Shown here one piece after another: positions 60,816 to 64,000 of a DNA stretch of 64,000 nt. Numbering within the stretch: the first letter of the stretch is position 1; the number at the start of each line of letters is the position of its first letter. This DNA is from Rutidosis leptorrhynchoides (lineage: Eukaryota > Streptophyta > Magnoliopsida > Asterales > Asteraceae): positions 15,848,001-15,912,000 of the forward strand of contig NC_092338.1 of NCBI RefSeq assembly GCF_046630445.1, given 5' to 3'. The notes beneath the pieces were generated by a model. It searched no databases. It had not been told where the DNA came from and saw only the letters and a list, made by a program, of their open reading frames with translations. The translations under genes and the position numbers were made by a program.

Positions 60816-63800
60816 TGTAGTGACCCGAACTTTTCCGAACCTTTTTATGATTATATGTTTAATGAAAACTATATTTACATGATTAAATGTTTCCAACATG
60901 TTAAGCAATCAAACTTGTTAAGACTTGGTTAATTGAAACGAAAATTTTGTAAACGTCTGATTACCCAGTTTGACCAATGATTCACGAACGCTATAAGTTG
61001 TATATGACATGATGATACACAAATGAATAAATATATATGTTTAACATGATATAATGATCATCAAGTATCTCATTAAAAATAGTAACAATAAGTTATATAC
61101 TTAAAAAGGAGACTATTAACGTATGAAACTCGAAACGATACATATAACGATTATCGTTATAACCACGTCTTACTAAATATATATGAAGCATATTAATACA
61201 TTGTTATATTATATATAACATGATAATATGATAATTAAATATATCATTAAGTGTATTAACAATGAACTACATAAGTAAAAACAAGACTACTAACTTAAGG
61301 AATTCGAAACGAGACATATATGTAACGATTATCGTTGTAACGACATTTAAATGTATATATCATATTAAGATATATTAATATATCATAATATCATGATAAT
61401 ATAATAATTTAAAATCTCATTTGATATTATAAACTTTGGGTTAACAACATTTAACAAGATCGTTAACCTAAAGGTCTCAAAACAACACTTACATGTAATG
61501 ACTAACGATGACTTAACGACTCAGTTAAAATGTATATACATGTAGTGTTTTAATATGTATTCATACACTTTTGAAAGACTTCAAGACACTTATCAAAATA
61601 CTTCTACTTAACAAAAATGCTTACAATTACATCCTCGTTCAGTTTCATCAACAATTCTACTCATATGCTCCCGTATTCGTACTCGTACAATACACAACTT
61701 TTAGATGTATGTACTATTGGTATATACACTCCAATGATCAGCTCTTAGCAGCCCATGTGAGTCACCTAACACATGTAGGAACCATCATTTGGCAACTAGC
61801 ATGAAATATCTCATAAAATTACAAAAATATGAGTAATCATTCATGATTTATTTATATGAAAGCAAAATTACATATCCTTTATATCTAATCCATACACCAA
61901 CGACCAAAAACGCCTACAAACACTTTCATTCTTCAATTTTCTTCATCTAATTGATCTCTCTCAAGTTCTATCTTCAAGTTCTAAGTGTTCTTCATAAATT
62001 CTACAAGTTCTAGTTTCATAAAATCAAGAATACTTTCAAGTTTGCTAGCTCACTTTCAATCTTGTAAGGTGATCATCCAACCTCAAGAAATCTTTGTTTC
62101 TTACAGTAGGTTATCATTCTAATACAAGGTAATAATCATATTCAAACTTTGGTTCAATTTCTATAACTATAACAATCTTATTTCAAGTGATGATCTTACT
62201 TGAACTTGTTTTCGTGTCATGATTCTGCTTCAAGAACTTCGAGCCATCCAAGGATCCGTTGAAGCTAGATCCATTTTTCTCTTTTTCAGTAGGTTTATCC
62301 AAGGAACTTAAGGTAGTAATGATGTTCATAACATCATTCGATTCATACATAAAAAGCTATCATATTCGAAGTGGTAAACTAGTAATCACTAGAACATAGT
62401 TTAGTTAATTCTAAACTTGTTCGCAAATAAAGTTAATCCTTCTAACTATACTTTTAAAATCAACTATACACATGATCTATATCTATATGATATGCTAACT
62501 TAATGATTTAAAACCCGGAAACACGATAAACACCATAAAATCGGATTTACGTCGTCGTAGTTACAACCGGGGGCTGTTTTGGTTTGGATAATTAAAAACT
62601 ATGAAAAACTTTGATTTAAAAGCTATACTTCTGGGAAAATGATTTTTCTTATGAACATGAAACCATATCCAAAAATCATGGTTAAACTCACAGTGAAAGT
62701 ATGTTTTTCAAAACAGTCATCAAGATGTCGTTCTTTCGACGGAAATGACTACCTCTTTCAAAAATGACTTGTAACTTGTATTTCCGACTATAAACCTATA
62801 CCTTTTCTGTTTAGTTTCATAAATTCAAGTTCAATACGAAACCGTGGCCGCTTAAATCACTCAAAACGGATTAGAAACGAAGAAATGGCGAGCAAAACAA
62901 AATTGGTAAAAACTACCCATTTTAGCTACGTGAAAATTGGTAACAAATCTATTCCAACCATAACTTAATCAACTTGTATTGTATATTATGTAATCTTGAG
63001 ATACCATAGACACGTATACAATGTTTCGACCTATCATGTCGACACATCTATATATATTTCGGAACAACCATAGACACTCTATATGTGAATGTTGGAGTTA
63101 GCTATACAGGGTTGAGGTTGATTCCAAAATATATATAGTTTGAGTTGTGATCAATACTGAGATATGTATACACTGGGTCGTGGATTGATTCAAGATAATA
63201 TATATCGATTTATTTCTATACATCTAACTGTGGACAACTAGTTGTAGGTTACTAACGAGGACAGCTGACTTAATAAACTTAAAACATCAAAATGTATTAA
63301 AAGTGTTGTAAATATATTTTGAACATACTTTGATATATATGTACATATTTGTTATAGGTTTGTGAATCGACCAGTGGCCAAGTCTTACTTCCCGACGAAG
63401 TAAAAAAATCTGTGAAAGTGAGTTATAGTCCCACTTTTAAAATCTAATATTTTTGGGATGAGAATACATGCAGGTTTTATAAATGATTTACAAAATAGAC
63501 ACAAGTACGTGAAACTACATTCTATGGTTGAATTATCGAAATCGAATATGCCCCTTTTTATTAAGTCTGGTAATCTAAGAATTAGGGAACAGACACCCTA
63601 ATTGACGCGAATCCTAAAGATAGATCTATTGGGCCTAACAAACCCCATCCAAAGTACCGGATGCTTTAGTACTTTGAAATTTATATCATATCCGAAGGGT
63701 GTCCCGGAATGATGGGGATATTCTTAAATATGCATCTTGTTAATGTCGGTTACCAGGTGTTCACCATATGAATGATTTTTATCTCTATGTATGGGATGTG

Positions 63801-64000
63801 TATTGAAATATGAAATCTTGTGGTCTATTATTATGATTTGATAATATATAGGTTAAACCTATAACTCACCAACATTTTTGTTGACGTTTTAAGCATGTTT
63901 ATTCTTAGGTGAATACTAAGAGCTTCCGCTGTTGCATACTAAAATAAGGATAAGATTTGGAGTCCATGTTTGTATGATATTGTGTAAAAACTGCATTCAA
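60816..64000 (+). mobile_element. Family A Gypsy LTR, third copy, runs off the window
   Basis: Begins TGTAGTGACCCGAAC after AAATC (60811-60815, the expected target duplication whose partner lies beyond the window) and follows 5888-9152 to about its position 8900, so roughly 250 bp are missing at the right. It contains about 200 bp extra near 61060-61260, apparently a local duplication (CATTAA and AACGATTATCGTT motifs twice). Solo LTR or full element cannot be told. Confidence 0.9.

Overview
This window is nuclear DNA from a plant. Split genes with plant introns, S-locus-type receptor kinases, an F-box/DUF295 gene, a PHOS32-type universal stress protein and a CCHC cold-shock-domain protein all point to a eudicot. 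The LTR families (ends such as TGTAGTGACCCG and TGTGACGACCCGG, tRNA-Met-type primer site) look like those of Asteraceae; that placement is inference from memory of such repeats, not a search. More than two thirds of the window is transposon or simple repeat.

Layout. 1-3110: 3' end of a Ty3/Gypsy element with a 2.6 kb LTR. 3170-4680: LINE-like remnant, then a SINE with clear target-site duplications (4716-4922). 5643-24891: a G-type lectin S-receptor-like kinase pseudogene, cut in exon 1 by a 3.3 kb solo LTR and in exon 3 by a 12 kb Gypsy element that itself carries a nested solo LTR. 25085-28768 (minus): its paralogue, complete, in tail-to-tail orientation with the same internal exon lengths. 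29145-30243: a foldback element. 32816-33532 (minus): universal stress protein gene, whose upstream side is a 2 kb minisatellite (33760-35890). 36357-39005 (minus): double-module DUF295/F-box pseudogene with an ATT-repeat intron. 40459-54504: one large Ty1/Copia insertion (TSD GTTTG at both ends) filled with pieces of other Gypsy and Copia elements, including a Gypsy accessory reading frame of 185 codons with its own TATA box. 54622-55393: a MITE carrying eight perfect copies of a 14-bp palindrome, inserted in a LINE tail. 56545-57128: a MITE between two long TA tracts. 57993-58705: a hAT-type element. 59092-59884 (minus): cold-shock-domain/zinc-knuckle gene broken by a 284-bp solo LTR. 60070-60815: LINE 3' end, cut by a third copy of the 3.3 kb LTR that runs to the window end.

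Of the host genes, only the receptor kinase at 25085-28768 and the stress protein at 32816-33532 look whole. The recurring theme is very precise insertion: at least ten target-site duplications can be read by eye, so an order of events can be reconstructed. The best candidates for follow-up are the Gypsy accessory ORF with its repeated modules, the palindrome-array MITE, the W-box-rich minisatellite next to the stress gene, and the apparent hAT excision footprint in the kinase pseudogene.
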